From Stenopsyche tienmushanensis (taxonomy: Eukaryota > Arthropoda > Insecta > Trichoptera > Stenopsychidae): DNA of 64,000 nt. Below, one piece after another: positions 36,892 through 49,619 of this stretch. The position numbers and the translations under genes are program-made. The DNA lies in assembly GCA_008973525.1 (NCBI GenBank), contig WACJ01000337.1, positions 124,001-188,000 on the forward strand. The letters run 5' to 3'. Under the pieces are notes generated by a model. It ran no database searches. It saw nothing but the letters and a program-made list of their open reading frames with translations, and was not told the origin of the DNA. Position 1 is the first letter of the stretch. Each line of letters begins with the position of its first letter.

Positions 36892-37274
36892 AAACATCAC
36901 TCAATAAGTTCGTAGGATGATAAAATATTCTAGAAAATTGTTTTTGTTGATCCCAAATTGAAGTTACGTGAGATTGCTGAAAGCTTAAAACATCAGAAAA
37001 CAGTGTATTCACCATTTTGAATCAACACTAATTTGGAGCTATTTTAGCGCAACAATGACAAAATTACACGAATTGCACTTTGAATTGTTCCCATTATTAC
37101 TACGTATTTATAGACATAAAAATAATACTCTTATAAAAGAGATTTGGCTTCAATACAGAAGTGTTTGACGAAACTTACGCCTATTTTGAAGCTAAAGTTC
37201 CATAAAAAAGCATCGAAATAGAGAAACGTTAGAAAGAAAGTAACACACTTGAAGGAGACTATGTTGATCAATAA
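36892..37274 (+). mobile_element. Internally deleted mariner copy
   Basis: The left end carries ACTCAATAAGTTCGTAGGAT (36899-36918), part of a 25-base sequence repeated exactly in inverse at 50198-50222. At 36961 the frame KLREIAESLKHQKTVYS matches the helix-turn-helix region of mariner transposases and then hits a stop. At 37163-37274 a second piece reads VFDETYAYFEAKV and, after a frame change, TLEGDYVDQ-stop, the usual C-terminus of mariner transposases (ETxAYFEAK ... LEGxYV). The whole catalytic core (D,D34D) is missing. The right terminal repeat is not recognisable. It is a dead, deletion-derived copy. Confidence 0.7.
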
Positions 37275-40200
37275 AGTCGTTGTTTTATTTTATTAGTTGT
37301 TATAAAAGCGAGTGATGGTTTGGCTAGTTTTTGGTCTCATATTATATCTGGAAAAAGTAAAATAATGGGAAAAAAATATCAAAAAATTTAACAAATGGGA
37401 AGTATTAATATTTTCAATAGATCGTTTCAATCTAGGATTTATTGGATCTACAAAAGTAAATACTGAGGTTATAACTATAGATATTACGAGCTTAAAATTC
37501 GCATACCTACACGATAATCTTTTATCTCTTGAAAATCATCCAATGATACATGTATAATTTTAAAGAGATGAAGAAATCAACACTCGTTATAACCGATATA
37601 AACAATAATAATTAATATTTTATACGAATGCCTCAATAACCCAGTTTAATTCAGGATGTGAAATACAACAAAATCATAGAATAATAATTATTGATGGTTA
37701 ACATGTTGACTTTGAATAGATGTATCCAGCAGGTTTGTATTGCATGAAAGCCGAATGTACAAATGTTCTTCCATTGATTAATGTCACATAACAAACTCCC
37801 CATGATTTGTGCAGATGTATAGCTTGCTTTAGGGTGAATTATTGTTATGAATGTGGCATTTGGAAGTATGTTGAATAATATTAAATTAAATTAGTAGGAA
37901 TTAATGCCTTAAGCTTTAACCACCATGAAGAGCGATCTATTTGGAGTACAATTGAAGCTTTTATTGGTAAGTCTTCTCAAATTATTTAATGATCGTGATG
38001 GGTGAGATGAAATATCAATTGTAAAATATTTATGGATGTAATTAAAAGGTTTTTGGTCTCGCAAATGTGTGTAGGTGGCGAAATCCGCTTATTGTTTTCG
38101 AAGAGCATATCAACATTTCTTTTTTCAGGAATAGATTAATGTTTTTCGGATGACCCAACCTTTCCTTTTGTGTAAAAAATGCGATTTCCCCAACCATCGA
38201 CGAAATGAAATATGATCGAATTTACAAAAGCGAAAAATACATTTTAATGTATCTCTCCTAATAACGTTTCCAATAAAACTGCGAGTGGGCTATTTGATAA
38301 ATGTTCTTTCTCTGTTTTCACGGCACGGGAGGGTATTTATACAAAAAAGGGCAATTAATTCACGATCCTAATAGAAAATCTATGCTCCCCGAAAAAAAAA
38401 ATCATTGTTTAACGCCAAACGGGAAATGAAACAATACCAGAACGGCGAGGACCGTATTCGGAATTTGCATAAAAATGTATCACAAAATACTTGTTTCGCG
38501 CGTAATTTATGCCCCTCCCGGAAAGTAATAGGTGCTCAAAACAATTGTTCGGTTTTTACGTTCATTATGACGTTATAAAAAGCGGTAATGATTCATTGAT
38601 TCCGCGTCGAAAATGAACTCGCGGTCCAACAGTAACGCCTCCGTTTAATTGAAGCAATTAGGGCAACGTTTTCCGTTTATGCGCCGACACTATGCGCTCC
38701 GATTTTTCAAAAGTTCGAACACCATTTTTCGCGATAAAAATGAAAGATCGTGGCGGCTCGCAAATATATGATTTATGAGAATCTGCGTCCAAAATTCATA
38801 ATGGTTGTTTATGAACCCATGAGAAATGCGCATTTGCATGTTTTCCGTTAACCTATGCCAGACAAAGCTCTCGAATTGAGCAACTTTGAAAGTTTCCCCT
38901 TTCGCCATGCATTTATGAATGAGCTTTAATGAATCCACGGTCGAAGAAACGCGTTCAGTCTAATTTGACATATATTTTTCATGGATTCTCATCATCTTTG
39001 CATTTTAGAATGATGTATGCATGTAGAGAAGGTTGCTGCCATTAACTGATTTATTTGATACTTTGATAAACTACCATATTAAAAGAGGCTTATAAAAGCA
39101 CGATGCACTTTTATAATAGAAAACAAAGAAAGACGATATCAAATTCTAGTTAAAATTTGAGCATGATGATTCTACTAACATACATTGTATTTGTAATCAC
39201 ATCATACGTACTAATTCATACAGTTATAATCTAAATGCAGTACAACAAAAAAGTCAATTAACTAATTTACATTCAGCATCCTGTATAAGTTAAATATATA
39301 TGTTGAATTGTTGAATAATTCTATTTTATTCAGGATCAAATAGTCTACAGAGAGAATAAATCGTTTTTAATATTAAATGTTAAAAATCATTGTGAAATCA
39401 TACTATTCGTACATAGAAATACTATCATTTTTCAAGTTTAAATGGTATTATGAATTTATAATTTTTGCATCAATATGAGTGATACATCAATCTCTATCTA
39501 ATACCTAGATCAGCCAAGTCAAGTGATACTAAATTTAATACATTGTCAAATCGCTTATAATAGCTTACTAATGTATTGGTATATGAATTTGTGTAACAGT
39601 ATAAAGTAAAAAGCATTCTATGGAATAGACTTCATTTGCAGCTTCATATGATCGAAAGGCTCAATACGTAAGCATAAAGAAGATTTTGAAGATTTAACAT
39701 TAAAAAATAATCGTATTTTCAAAGGGCAATTAATAATTTAAAGCAGCCAGTAGCCATGAAAAACATGGATCTATTTAGGTCATGGTTACAGTCCAAGTTT
39801 TCTTTTGAACTTGGTATGTCTTAAATTTTTAAATAGCAATTACGAAAATCGTTTTATATATAGCATTTTATTATAGATTGATGTTGCCAACTTTAGATAT
39901 TAATGAGCAGTTTACTTTGAACTTTGAAGATACAACTGTTTAATATCGTGTATGAGCTGATTATAAAATATTTGATTGATGATCTATTAGTTATAGAAGG
40001 TATTGAAAATTGGTTCGTAATTCTAGATAAGTACAAAGAACTACCCTCCAGATTATGCTATATATTGAGGTTATTAATCTAAATGATGACTAAAATTATA
40101 CTGATTTTCATTATAGAAAATTTTTCTAAAAATTTCATCAAACATTTCTATTAAATTGTGGACGAAAAAATTACGTGGAAAATGTTTTTTTTATATTTGA

Positions 40201-43200
40201 GCTACACTTTTTCAAAGCAGGGTTATTAATATACTTGTTTGGTTGTTGTTCAAAGCTTATTCAACAATTATTCAATTTATTTATCCATTGTAACCGAAGG
40301 AACTCCCATGTGGATACAAAAACTCCCAAGTAAGAGAAGTAAAGTATATTTCTACGTAAGATAGAATCTCCTGCCGCAAATCTAATAAACAGTGCTAACC
40401 TTGAAACGAAAAAAAGTGTCCCTAGTGTGTTAAGGCTTGATTTAGGGGTTGGAAAAAAATTGTTCTTTCATATAATATTTTAAAAATGACTAGGAGTCAT
40501 TTAAATTTGTATTTGAATTCAAATGTTTGACTGGCAAAAATGTCGTAGTGAATCCTTTTATATTATGAAGGATGAATGGTTGATCGTGTGATTTATCAAA
40601 TTCAATATCGTGTATTGAAATGTCATCGTGATCCAAATTGATTTTAACATATTCATGGTTTTGATTGACAGTGGAGAGACTCTTAGGTCACCAAAATCAA
40701 TACGCAGTCCGCATAGTATGTTATCAAAGCTGTCAACGCCTCAGATTGACGACAATCTGATAAACGTCATGAGGATTTCAATATTCAATTTATGTCTTCA
40801 GTTATAGAAAAGCAATTTTCAGCACCACATTATTCATTGATCAAATCCAGCCGAATGACTGAACAACATATGTTTTTGGCAAAATTCTCTCATGGTGAAT
40901 TTCGCGTTGTAAACATACACATGTGTCACATGGTGACAGGCTTTTACAAAAGGTATAAATCATCTGTATCTGGAAAGTTTTGAACGAGTGCTGAGCAAAG
41001 CCCGGATTGAGAATCCCGACAGGGCGGAATCGGAAAGGGGGTTGCTGGTCGCATAATAGAGGCAACATAATTTCATTTACATAAATACGCCTTTTGGCAA
41101 GTTCATACAATATTCATGACTGTCACAGTGAGATGTCTTATTAATTCAACTGCTCGACGAGTTGTCAAAGTATCGATGGCGTAAGGGTAGTGCGTGAGAA
41201 CTATCGGCGGATGCCATCAGGCTCTATTGTGGCCCTGTTAAGATGATTTAATTACGGTTTCGGTTAACGACCTACGACAACCCACCCAAGTGCGCACTCT
41301 TAACTCCCCCACTGGGCGGTGAATATGTTATACACCTCATTAGAATATTTAGTAATTATCGCGAATTGCTTAGAAGGGTTCAAACACATCTGCGAGTTCC
41401 TTTGATCCCTTATATGGATATGCCTACAAACACATCCCGCTCCATATTGTACATTCACACTCAAATCTCTTCTTTAATGTCCTGAAAGGATTCATTTCTC
41501 AGGATGTTTATATCACCGTATCATATAGATTTGGATAGAAACTCCAAGCCAAAACGGAAGCTTAATCAAAACATTTTCTTTATATCAAAAACCTGTACCG
41601 TCATAAATGGGTCAATTCGGTTTTATTAAACATCGTTGAAAACTACCATTTACCTTGAAGATTACCTTTAATCTACCAATAGGCAGGCAAATATTCGCTT
41701 CGAGGCTTCGAATTACTAATTCATACTCAAATTACTAAATAATAAATTTAATGAAGCCCAATTAAGATCTTTTGTACGGATAGAATTTAAATCCGCAACA
41801 TATTTTAAATAAGATAGCAAACCACGCAATTAATAAATTTTTCCATTATTAAGTCTCGTATAAGAAAATCGCTTTCAGACGGCTAAATATTAATAAGAAC
41901 TTATGTTCTAAAATAGGAATATTTTAAAAATTATGTCATTTGAATTTAAGGGATGAAATAATAAATAATAAATAGTCCACAAATGTTATATTATTCATTG
42001 TTTAAAATATTTTATAAGACCTTGAATGTTAATAAAAAGTCCTAATATCATGGCATCTTATTCAAATTTGCTTGCAAACTGATGATATTTTACATGAATG
42101 AATTGTCTGCAGATTAGATTGAATTCGTATAAAAACTATGAGCATCTATAAGAAAATAATGTCAATAGCATGCACAAAGACTTATCAAATACAAAGTCTC
42201 AATCTAAAAACGAGTTTATGACGGGAAGTCAACATGCTGTATCTGACAGTGATGTTAAATTATAGACATTGCTATTTAGAGATTATATAATAATAAGGCT
42301 CTGTGGGATTTATATAAAGATATGGCTCAGTTTTGGATCGAGTTGTTTTCTAAAAGAGATCCAAATTTATAGCACTGAGCTGACGTAAAAGCACAATTTT
42401 GAGAATTGAGCTACTTGTTGGGATTCGTGTCTGCGTAATACAATTCGAGGTATTTTGATTCACCGGCTTAAAAGGTCAAATTAGAGTAGTGTCGGTTTTC
42501 TGCGATTCGAAATTATAATGATGTCTGATCAGGATTAACATCGGGGGTTATATTTATAGGATGTGGTACGATAGCGGTGTATTTCTTGCGAGGTAATTAA
42601 TTAGTGGTCTGGGTGCGTTCACCATGTATAATGGTTGTAGTGAAATTTTGTTACGGTGTATTTAAAACCACAATACGATCATGTTGCGTAGAGTTATCAC
42701 TGGTTATCACTTTACAAAGCTTCGCTGGAGCATTGCTTGCGGTCCACGATGACGATAATTAAAATGATCGAATCTGTGATGCTTGAATGAAAACTGGGTC
42801 AGATCGAATGACATGATGTATTATGTGGATTTTGGCGAAAAAAAAAAGCAATAAAGAAAACGTATCGCGGAAATAAAGGCACAATGGTCTTGTCGATTTA
42901 TTTTTTCGGTTCGCTGAAAGAGTGGTTTTGTATGATTTTTTTTTTTACAAATGGCAGGTGGAAAATCAGAACGATATTGGTGTATAAAGTTAAGGTTTTT
43001 GTGTCACATGTGGTACATCGACTTGTAATATGTTGTTTTTTTTTGGGAGTATGAAATATAACTTTATGTTCGCTTGTGTTGTGTGTAAGAAATGGGATGT
43101 ACATATTTCAGGAAGTAATTACTGAGAGTAGAAATATATTTTGAGTCAAATATATTCATCTGTTGAAATATTTCGCAGACCGAGATGACATCTCGTTTCG

Positions 43201-43859
43201 GATCATTTCCATTGGAAAACATGAAAAATTTTCCTTTAACGATCTTCAACCCCCCAAAAAAAAAAAAAAAGTTTTATTCGTCGCAACGAAGACGTAAAAA
43301 AAGTTCGCTTCGGTTATAATTCCTTCAAAGTGAGGCTTTATTATCTCAAAACTTTGCTTTTCCTTTCGACTAATGGGCTTACTGTCAAGTTTTTTTGCTG
43401 GATATTCCATCGAAATCACAATTGGAAATCCTGATTGCATGTAATATTCAGTGCGATCATCGCGGATGAAATTTTTAATCGTCCTAAAATTAACAATCAA
43501 ATTAAATATTGCCTAGTGTTCCAACTTTCAAACGTCGGTCGTTTGATTAAATCTGTCATAATTGGATGAAATTTCAAAATCGGCCATCAAGTATCAATTA
43601 TGAACGATTAATTTGCCGTTGGTTTAATCGACCAATAAGCTGATACAAACATCCAAAGCAGAATTGCACTCGCTGACCTAAAGATCCATCATCATGCACA
43701 ACGTAAAACATAAAATAGCAAATATATAGATCTATTTACTCATAAATAATTTAGCACTATATTTTTTATAAATTCACATTGTTTAAACTTTTTTTTCGTA
43801 GCACAATTTGAACAGATTTATAACTGAAACTGGATGACACTGGTTGGTTATATGCGAGG
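37275..43859. other. Non-coding DNA, no gene seen
   Basis: AT-rich background with more balanced blocks at about 38040-38960, 40660-41480 and 42440-42800. Open frames at 38690-38938 and 40841-41110 have no recognised domain. At about 37800-37860 a short cysteine-rich translation (DLCRCIACFRVNYCYECG) appears but is too short to assign. Poly-A/T runs occur at 43021-43050 and 43256-43270. Confidence 0.35.
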
Positions 43860-44190
43860 TAGTGTTAGGTTCGGTTATCCGTGGACACTTCGCGGTGCAA
43901 TGTTTTCGAGAGCGGGATAAAAGTGCGGCACGCGTGCCACACGGGAGGCGCTTCCTGGCGTGAGGCTCGGGCCAAACTGAGGGAGATTCGAGAGAGTGCC
44001 GGTGAGCAGACGGGCAAAACGCAAAGTTGCTCGGGGGTTTCGGCACTCGCGGAGAGGGAGAAGGAGAGGGATAAGTCCTCTCTCTCCTCCGCAATCTCTC
44101 TGCCATTCTCCCCCTCTCCCTCTTTCTGCCTGCCAGGGTCTCTGGTGGGCGAGAAATTGACTGGAGTGGATGCGTGTTGAGGAATCATTT
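43860..44190. promoter_or_regulatory. GC-rich GAGA/CT-rich island, candidate promoter
   Basis: This is the most GC-rich stretch of the window, abruptly set in AT-rich DNA. It contains repeated GAGAG words (for example at 43907, 43989 and 44050-44070), answered by CTCTCTCTCC and CCCCTCTCCCTC at 44080-44130, plus several CpGs (CACGCGTGCC). GAGA-factor-bound promoters and Polycomb response elements of insects have this character. Frames of 99-107 codons exist on both strands simultaneously, which is what composition alone produces, so no protein is called. Which gene it would serve is unknown; the rhodanese gene lies 4.4 kb to the right but has its own upstream signals. Confidence 0.4.
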
Positions 44191-46018
44191 TCGTCGATCG
44201 TTTGCTTTTTGGCTAATTGCTACTCTACTGCATAATATTGTGCAGCACGTGTAGAAATGAACGCGTCCTATTTTATATATATATATCAAAATTATTTATT
44301 AAATTATACTTGGTTATATGGTTCCATTAAAAGATCATACAATGAAATCCGTACTATATGAGACTTAGCAATCATACAAAATACAGTAAGTCATTATCAG
44401 ACTTATCAATTTTTTAACTTATATTTCATATTTAAATTATTTTTTACTGTAATAAATCCATAACTTGGCTTTTTTTGCTTGGATCTTAGCTCTGAATCTC
44501 GTGTATGCATTTCTTACAATTCTATATTATTATGGTGCTTATCAATCAACCAATATAGTTTTTTAATAACTATGGTACTCAAAATGGAGAACTGATTTCT
44601 ATAAGCAGGAAGACTTTCACACGAATTTTAAAATTACTCCGATTTGATAGAAAAATACAATAAAATCTTCGTCTAAAAATCAACAAAATTCAGATGTATG
44701 GAACTAAATTATATGATAAAATATATAAAAGTCAAAATAGCCACAAATCATTGATGAGCAACTATTCCCTAAAAATTGAAGCTGTAAATTTACACAATGC
44801 ATAGCAAGAAAGAATATAAATAAAATGATACCTGAGATAATTGCAAATTATAATAAATCCAAATTCAGTGTTCACCTGTAGATATTTTTTAACATCCTTT
44901 ATTTTGTCGGTATTAATGCATGAATCCTTTATAAAGAAACAAGCAGACAAAAAATATCCAAGACAACACTTTCTACTACAATTAGCAAAAGAGATTGCTG
45001 TGTACTATCGCTAATTTCCCCAAGAAGCAAAAGGCATGCCAGATAAGATTTGTAAAAACTATGTGTGCAGAAAATGTATAAAGAAGAAAGCCATTATCTA
45101 CAATTAAAAAAAGGAAAAACATGATATTATTTTGAACAAAAGGATTTATTTGTAAATGAAGTAAACCCTGCCACAATGATCTGTTACTGTATTATATTAT
45201 GTTATGTCTTTTAAAGATACATATAATTGATTATTTAAAAGTTATGTTATATCAAATAATCACTTCCAATATGGTTAGGTTTATATGAAATGCTGGCAAG
45301 GTTAGTGTAAATTAAGATGATTTTTCTAAAATCATGACGTAAAAATATATATTTATTTATGTTCATATTAATTGATCGATAGAACAGAGATTGATGATTG
45401 ATTGGCGACCACATGTTCAAAATGGTTGGCAATAGTTTTATAAAAGACATAGCTACAAGGCACCCACAAAAAATAAGCATCTAAAACGGTAGCCCTGCCT
45501 TTGAGTAGACGTTTAAATTCGGTTCGATTAAGTCGGCATTCGATGTTCGTTTAAAATATTAGTTAATAATGCATGATTGTAAATTATTATATTATTGTTT
45601 TTTAAATGACATGCATAAGGCCATTACTGTATAATTTAATTTAAATTTATAGCATAGTTCTGATGAATGGTAAACTGTGTAATAGAGATTTGATAAAAAT
45701 TGAGTAGTCCGATACTTTAAATGGATTGAATTCGATAGAATTATACTGACATCACATATTTTTTATTTGGGACGTAATGTCTTTTTTCAAATATTATTAG
45801 AACTCTGTATAATACAGTATTTTTGTGAATACAAATAATCATGTTATATGAAAGATTTCCGTTTTTGTACATCAAAGGATCATATTTTGATACAGACTTA
45901 CATACGAATAGCGAAAACAGTATGATCGATGATTATTTTTAGCAGATTAAATAGAAACGAATCAGATTATAAACACATTATTGAATCAAATCACGATATT
46001 ATTAGAGAAGCAATATGA
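44191..46018. other. AT-rich non-coding DNA, no gene seen
   Basis: Uniformly AT-rich, with a short TA microsatellite at 44275-44286. Minus-strand frames at 44762-44950, 44982-45176 and 45247-45480 are hydrophobic, low-complexity translations of AT-rich DNA and are not supported as genes. Confidence 0.4.
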
Positions 46019-46155
46019 AATGACTTCAGTGAGTGGTTAAATAGCGATGTTCATGATTCGGGATTCCAAATTTTGATTGATGAAGAAATAATTCAATATT
46101 GAATACCATCAGATGAACGCGGTCAAGATGTTCAGGGTGAGATTGATGACAACGG
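46019..46155 (+). pseudogene. Transposase C-terminal fragment, pogo/Tigger-like
   Basis: The frame starting at 46019 reads NDFSEWLNSDVHDSGFQILI and then DEEIIQY, followed by a stop and an acidic continuation (DERGQDVQGEIDDNGDVS). An EWL..D..D.GFQI...DEEII block close to the C-terminus is characteristic of Tigger/jerky-type DDE transposases. The same motif occurs at 11386. In-frame stops and the absence of the DDE core make this a relic. Its relation to the repeat family of copies A-E is possible but not shown. Confidence 0.55.
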
Positions 46156-47674
46156 GGATGTAAGCATTTTATACTTTGAAGCATTTCAAAGCTATTGTTT
46201 GTTCAAAAATCAACAAAAAAATTGAATTAATATTTTTACATTCTATTTAAATTAAGGTAACTGAGAAGAAGAGAAGAAGACATGTAGAATCCCTTCAGCA
46301 AATATTTATTTTAAATATGGGAGATTCGAGTGCAAATGTGCAATAACTGAATATATTTATAATAAATGTGAATTAGAAAATTTGTGGTTAAAATAGATCT
46401 AAATGGATCATACTTCTTCAAACGGGAATACAATATGTAAACACTTAACTAATAATAGTTTTATAGAGAAGAAGTTTATTAGGGGTCTATAAAACGCTGC
46501 GTCGACGAAATATTGACGACAGCACCCCGAGGGTTGTTGTCCTCTACGCAGACGATGTCTGAAAAGTCCAACGAAAGTGGTTTGAATGTCGTGAAGAATA
46601 TGACCAATAAAATATATATATTTATTTTATTAAAGTGTCATCAATATTTGAAAAGCGATCGTAAAATATCTAGTATATATTTTTATTGTTGTGGCAAATC
46701 TGTCTCTAATTAAATTTGGCAGAAACTGAAATAAGCAACAATAAATTATATCATCATGACACAACAAAGCATTAAATTTGCGTTGGAAAAATAATATATA
46801 AACGTCGACTTTGGAATAAAATGAAGTTTAGCTTGCTTATAATGAATGTTGTATAAATGACTTCGGAAAGTTCAACATGATTTTGAGACCAAGGATACAC
46901 TAGAAAGAAAAAAGACTAAACCTAAAATGGAAACATCCATATGGAAAATTAGTATTAATCGTCAATAGATAATACAAAGTAAAAAAATCAAAAAATGCGC
47001 AAGAAGTTTTGGATTTACCTGATATACATTAAAAAATAATCGGGGATATATATTTGGGTGATGCATGAATTAACTTCAAAAAATATATAGTTAGCATGTA
47101 TTTTTGCATCAAATCGTAGTTGGAGATTAAAAAAGTGTATAATTTATGGCAACGTAAGCCAAGATTAACAATTTAAAAGGTTGATAAATGTTAAGATTTA
47201 TCATCCTATCAAAAATTGAATAAAATGCTGATGGTGAAATAACGTCTAAGTTATATTAATCAGTCTAATACATAATGAAAAGGGGGCAATTCTTCACCGT
47301 GACAGAAATATACTTTAGTATTTAAAATAATATAGACATAGATATATTTTCATATGGATAGCCGAAAATAAATTATTTTGGCCTCATAACCACGTTTTCA
47401 TATCACGCAATCAATTGTCAAAAATTACTGCACTGTGTATAATAAAGTGATAAAATATTATGATGCCTATAAAGCAGACGAGACAGTTTAATGGCCTCAT
47501 TTTTTTTAGATTCCATCAATCTTGTAAATGTAGTTTTATTACCCATATGGCAACTTTATTAACGATTCGTGACATTGAAAATTATGTTTATAAAGTGAAA
47601 ATTAGAAATTCCCAAATGATTCAAGGGGAAGATAAATCTCTTAACGTTCAAAAATCTCGTAACAAATCTTAATT
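46156..47674. other. AT-rich non-coding DNA
   Basis: No gene is supported. A 60-base GC-richer patch at 46495-46560 gives the translation TPRVVVLYADDV before a stop; the YADD core resembles the catalytic box of reverse transcriptases and is described among the findings. The remainder is AT-rich. Confidence 0.35.
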
Positions 47675-48118
47675 GACATCTTTGATAAAGACGGTTTTTA
47701 ACTATTGATCTCATGCTTAAATGATCAATTTCTGATTGTTTGACAAGGATCTAATTCAATTAATCATCATAGAAACGTTACTAGAGTTGGATTTTTTTCG
47801 ATAATAAAAGCAAAAAAAAAAAAAAATAGAACATTCATTTTTGATCATTGGTAACACCTTTATAGTTTTTACATTCTAATGATAGTAAAATTTCTAATGG
47901 TATTTCCTTGATATGGTGCTTCATTATGGTGCATCCGTTAAACGTCTCGCAAAATAAATTCTGCATACGAATAACAGTCGTGCTAATGATGAAAACCTTT
48001 TCGAATACACGTCCAATAACTCATCAAAGTTTCATCTCAATCGGTTGAACGGTATAAGAATGCATACTTAGCAAACCCCTCGCTCTGCGACATACATTCA
48101 TTTTTATATAGATAGATT
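47675..48118 (+). mobile_element. LINE-like 3' end
   Basis: The segment ends in a phrase of a type common at the 3' ends of arthropod non-LTR elements: a CATCAAAGTTTCATCTCAAT-like stretch, then CGGTTGAACGGTATAAGAAT, then a CATTTTTATATAGATAGATT terminus (48097-48118). Part of its left side is shared with 6648-6725. No reverse-transcriptase or endonuclease domain is readable inside, so this is a decayed 3' untranslated part. The class is an inference from the terminal pattern. Confidence 0.45.
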
Positions 48119-48536
48119 AGCCTCCCCCCAATCATTTTAATTCAATGTGAGGTCCCTTAAAATGATTTGTTATATTTGTTAAGTCATTATAAGTATAGAA
48201 AACGTTGAAAACGCTTACGCCGTCTTTTAAATAGATTCAATCCAAATCGATGATAACGATGATGATTTTCGGCAAAAGCGCCTTGTAATTATTCACATAT
48301 AAACAGTCAGTTTAATTAACATGTACCAATTAATAATATTATTTTTCCATTCGGCTCACCGTTATCCTGATGCTAAATACATATTTCGCAGAACCTCAAT
48401 ATTTTATTATGGTAATATAAATTTGTGCGCGTTGTTTTGATTTAATTTCATCATAGCCACATGACAATCATTGCTTGAATTGGCTCTGTTTCAGAAATGG
48501 GTCAAAAATGAATGGGAAAATATTTAATTTGCAGTT
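48119..48536. other. Intergenic DNA downstream of the rhodanese gene
   Basis: AT-rich sequence between the LINE-like end and the poly(A) signal of the rhodanese gene. Nothing specific is seen. Confidence 0.4.
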
Positions 48537-48542
48537 TTTATT
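48537..48542 (-). terminator. Poly(A) signal AATAAA of the rhodanese gene
   Basis: On the minus strand AATAAA lies 19 bases after the stop codon TAA (48562-48564). This is a very short 3' UTR, but the hexamer is canonical and correctly oriented. A run of nine A's just before it on the same strand is part of the same UTR. Confidence 0.6.
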
Positions 48543-48561
48543 GTGTTTTTTTTTAATACAA

Positions 48562-49156
48562 TTATTGTTGCTTGCTGCACCATTCTTGCCAACCGCCTTT
48601 GTATAGCCTCGAGCTGTAAACATTTGATTGCAATTATGATTTTTATAGATTGCTGAATATATTTATCTTATCATTAAGTATACGACTAGATGGAATGGTC
48701 ATGATTAACCATGACTTCAAAAGATGGATGACCGAGATAATTTATTGTCAAAGAAAAATTTCTTTATACAGAAAGCACTCACTTTGTAAATCCTAGATTT
48801 AAGGCAGCGTCAGTTGCTTTGCCTCCTCTTCCACCTTTTGTGCAGAAAAATATTAATTCTGTGCCTTTTTCAGGCAAATTCCTTCCATATTTGGAATTGA
48901 AATCTTGTGCGCTCGTATTTAGCAAAACTTTTTCCAGATCCGGCACTTCAAACAAAAATATAAAAATGAAGTACTTCAGCGTTCAAAAGATGCTGTGGCC
49001 TCCCAAAAAAAAAATATGCTTACGAGGTATATTGATGCTCCCTGGAATTTTTCCGGTTCTTTCTTGCTCATCTGGATTCCGCACGTCAATCAAATAGACT
49101 TTAGGATTGTCTTTATAAATAACGACATCCTCATAACTCACATTGGATTCAGCCAT
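48562..49156 (-). CDS. Single-domain rhodanese (sulfurtransferase-like) protein, 3 exons
   Basis: Joining exons 49024-49156, 48783-48945 and 48562-48613 (minus strand) gives an intact 115-residue protein. Donors are GTAAGC and GTGAGT; acceptors are TTTGAAG and TTTACAG; introns are 78 and 169 bp. Junction phases agree, and codons split across introns give Leu45 and Asn99. Rhodanese hallmarks stand in order: YLIDVRNPDE (21-30), GKIPGSINIP (35-44) and the active-site loop FFCTKGGRGGK (77-87) with catalytic Cys79 and Arg84 in CX4R spacing. The C-terminus has YKGGWQEW (103-110), the usual KG-x-W closing motif. It resembles the small one-domain rhodaneses of insects (Hsp67B2/TSTD type), which carry sulfane sulfur on the cysteine and are presumed to act in sulfur transfer or detoxification. 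No signal or mitochondrial presequence is evident, so a cytosolic location is likely. The open frame, consensus splice sites and intact active site indicate a functional gene. The start at 49156 is chosen because it precedes the domain by the usual few residues. Confidence 0.93.
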
Positions 49157-49510
49157 CATCTACTTCAAAAGTTAATCAAACAGTCAAAACAAACACCCGA
49201 TAGAACCTTAAACAAATCCTACCCTATAATAAATCGAATCATGCGTATATATCAAATACTATAAACACAAATCCAAAATGATATATAATATTACGTGCTA
49301 TCCGTTGTAATGATCACTAAACACGTCCGACGATTATAACCGTTATACACGTACAAATCATACCTAACTACAATGTCCTTATCTGTTAAGATAACCGAGC
49401 CAGACGTTCCAAACACACAAGCATTTTTTTTTTGAATCGTAATATTTAGTCCTAAGGACGTTCTGAAATATTCTTAGAAACCGAGATCCACATATCCTTG
49501 TTTGACTTAC

Positions 49511-49597
49511 CGAAAAGGATCTCTGTTATCAAAGGCTTGATTCGTGCGTACCCGTGTCGAGATCGCGGATAACTTCCCTCAAAATAAGACCATAAAT
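49511..49597 (-). other. Possible 5' untranslated exon of the rhodanese gene
   Basis: A near-perfect donor, TTCG followed by GTAAGTC, ends an upstream block at 49511 on the minus strand. A plausible acceptor (TTTTGAAG or GAAGTAG) lies just ahead of the rhodanese ATG at 49156. A TATA-like box sits about 25-30 bases before the proposed start of this exon. Together they suggest a leader exon spliced over about 350 bp to the first coding exon. No transcript evidence is available; the exon's left boundary is inferred only from the TATA position. Confidence 0.35.
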
Positions 49598-49619
49598 TTC
49601 AACACCCGGAGAATATCTA

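Noticed and set aside
37795..37865. Cysteine-rich translation DLCRCIACFRVNYCYECG, possibly a piggyBac-type tail
   Set aside because: Too short, spacing does not fit the piggyBac cysteine domain, and no TTAA-bounded unit was identified.
43783..44188. Frames of 99-107 codons on both strands in the GC-rich island
   Set aside because: Simultaneous open frames on both strands come from the biased composition; the translations are low-complexity Ser/Pro/Arg/Glu.
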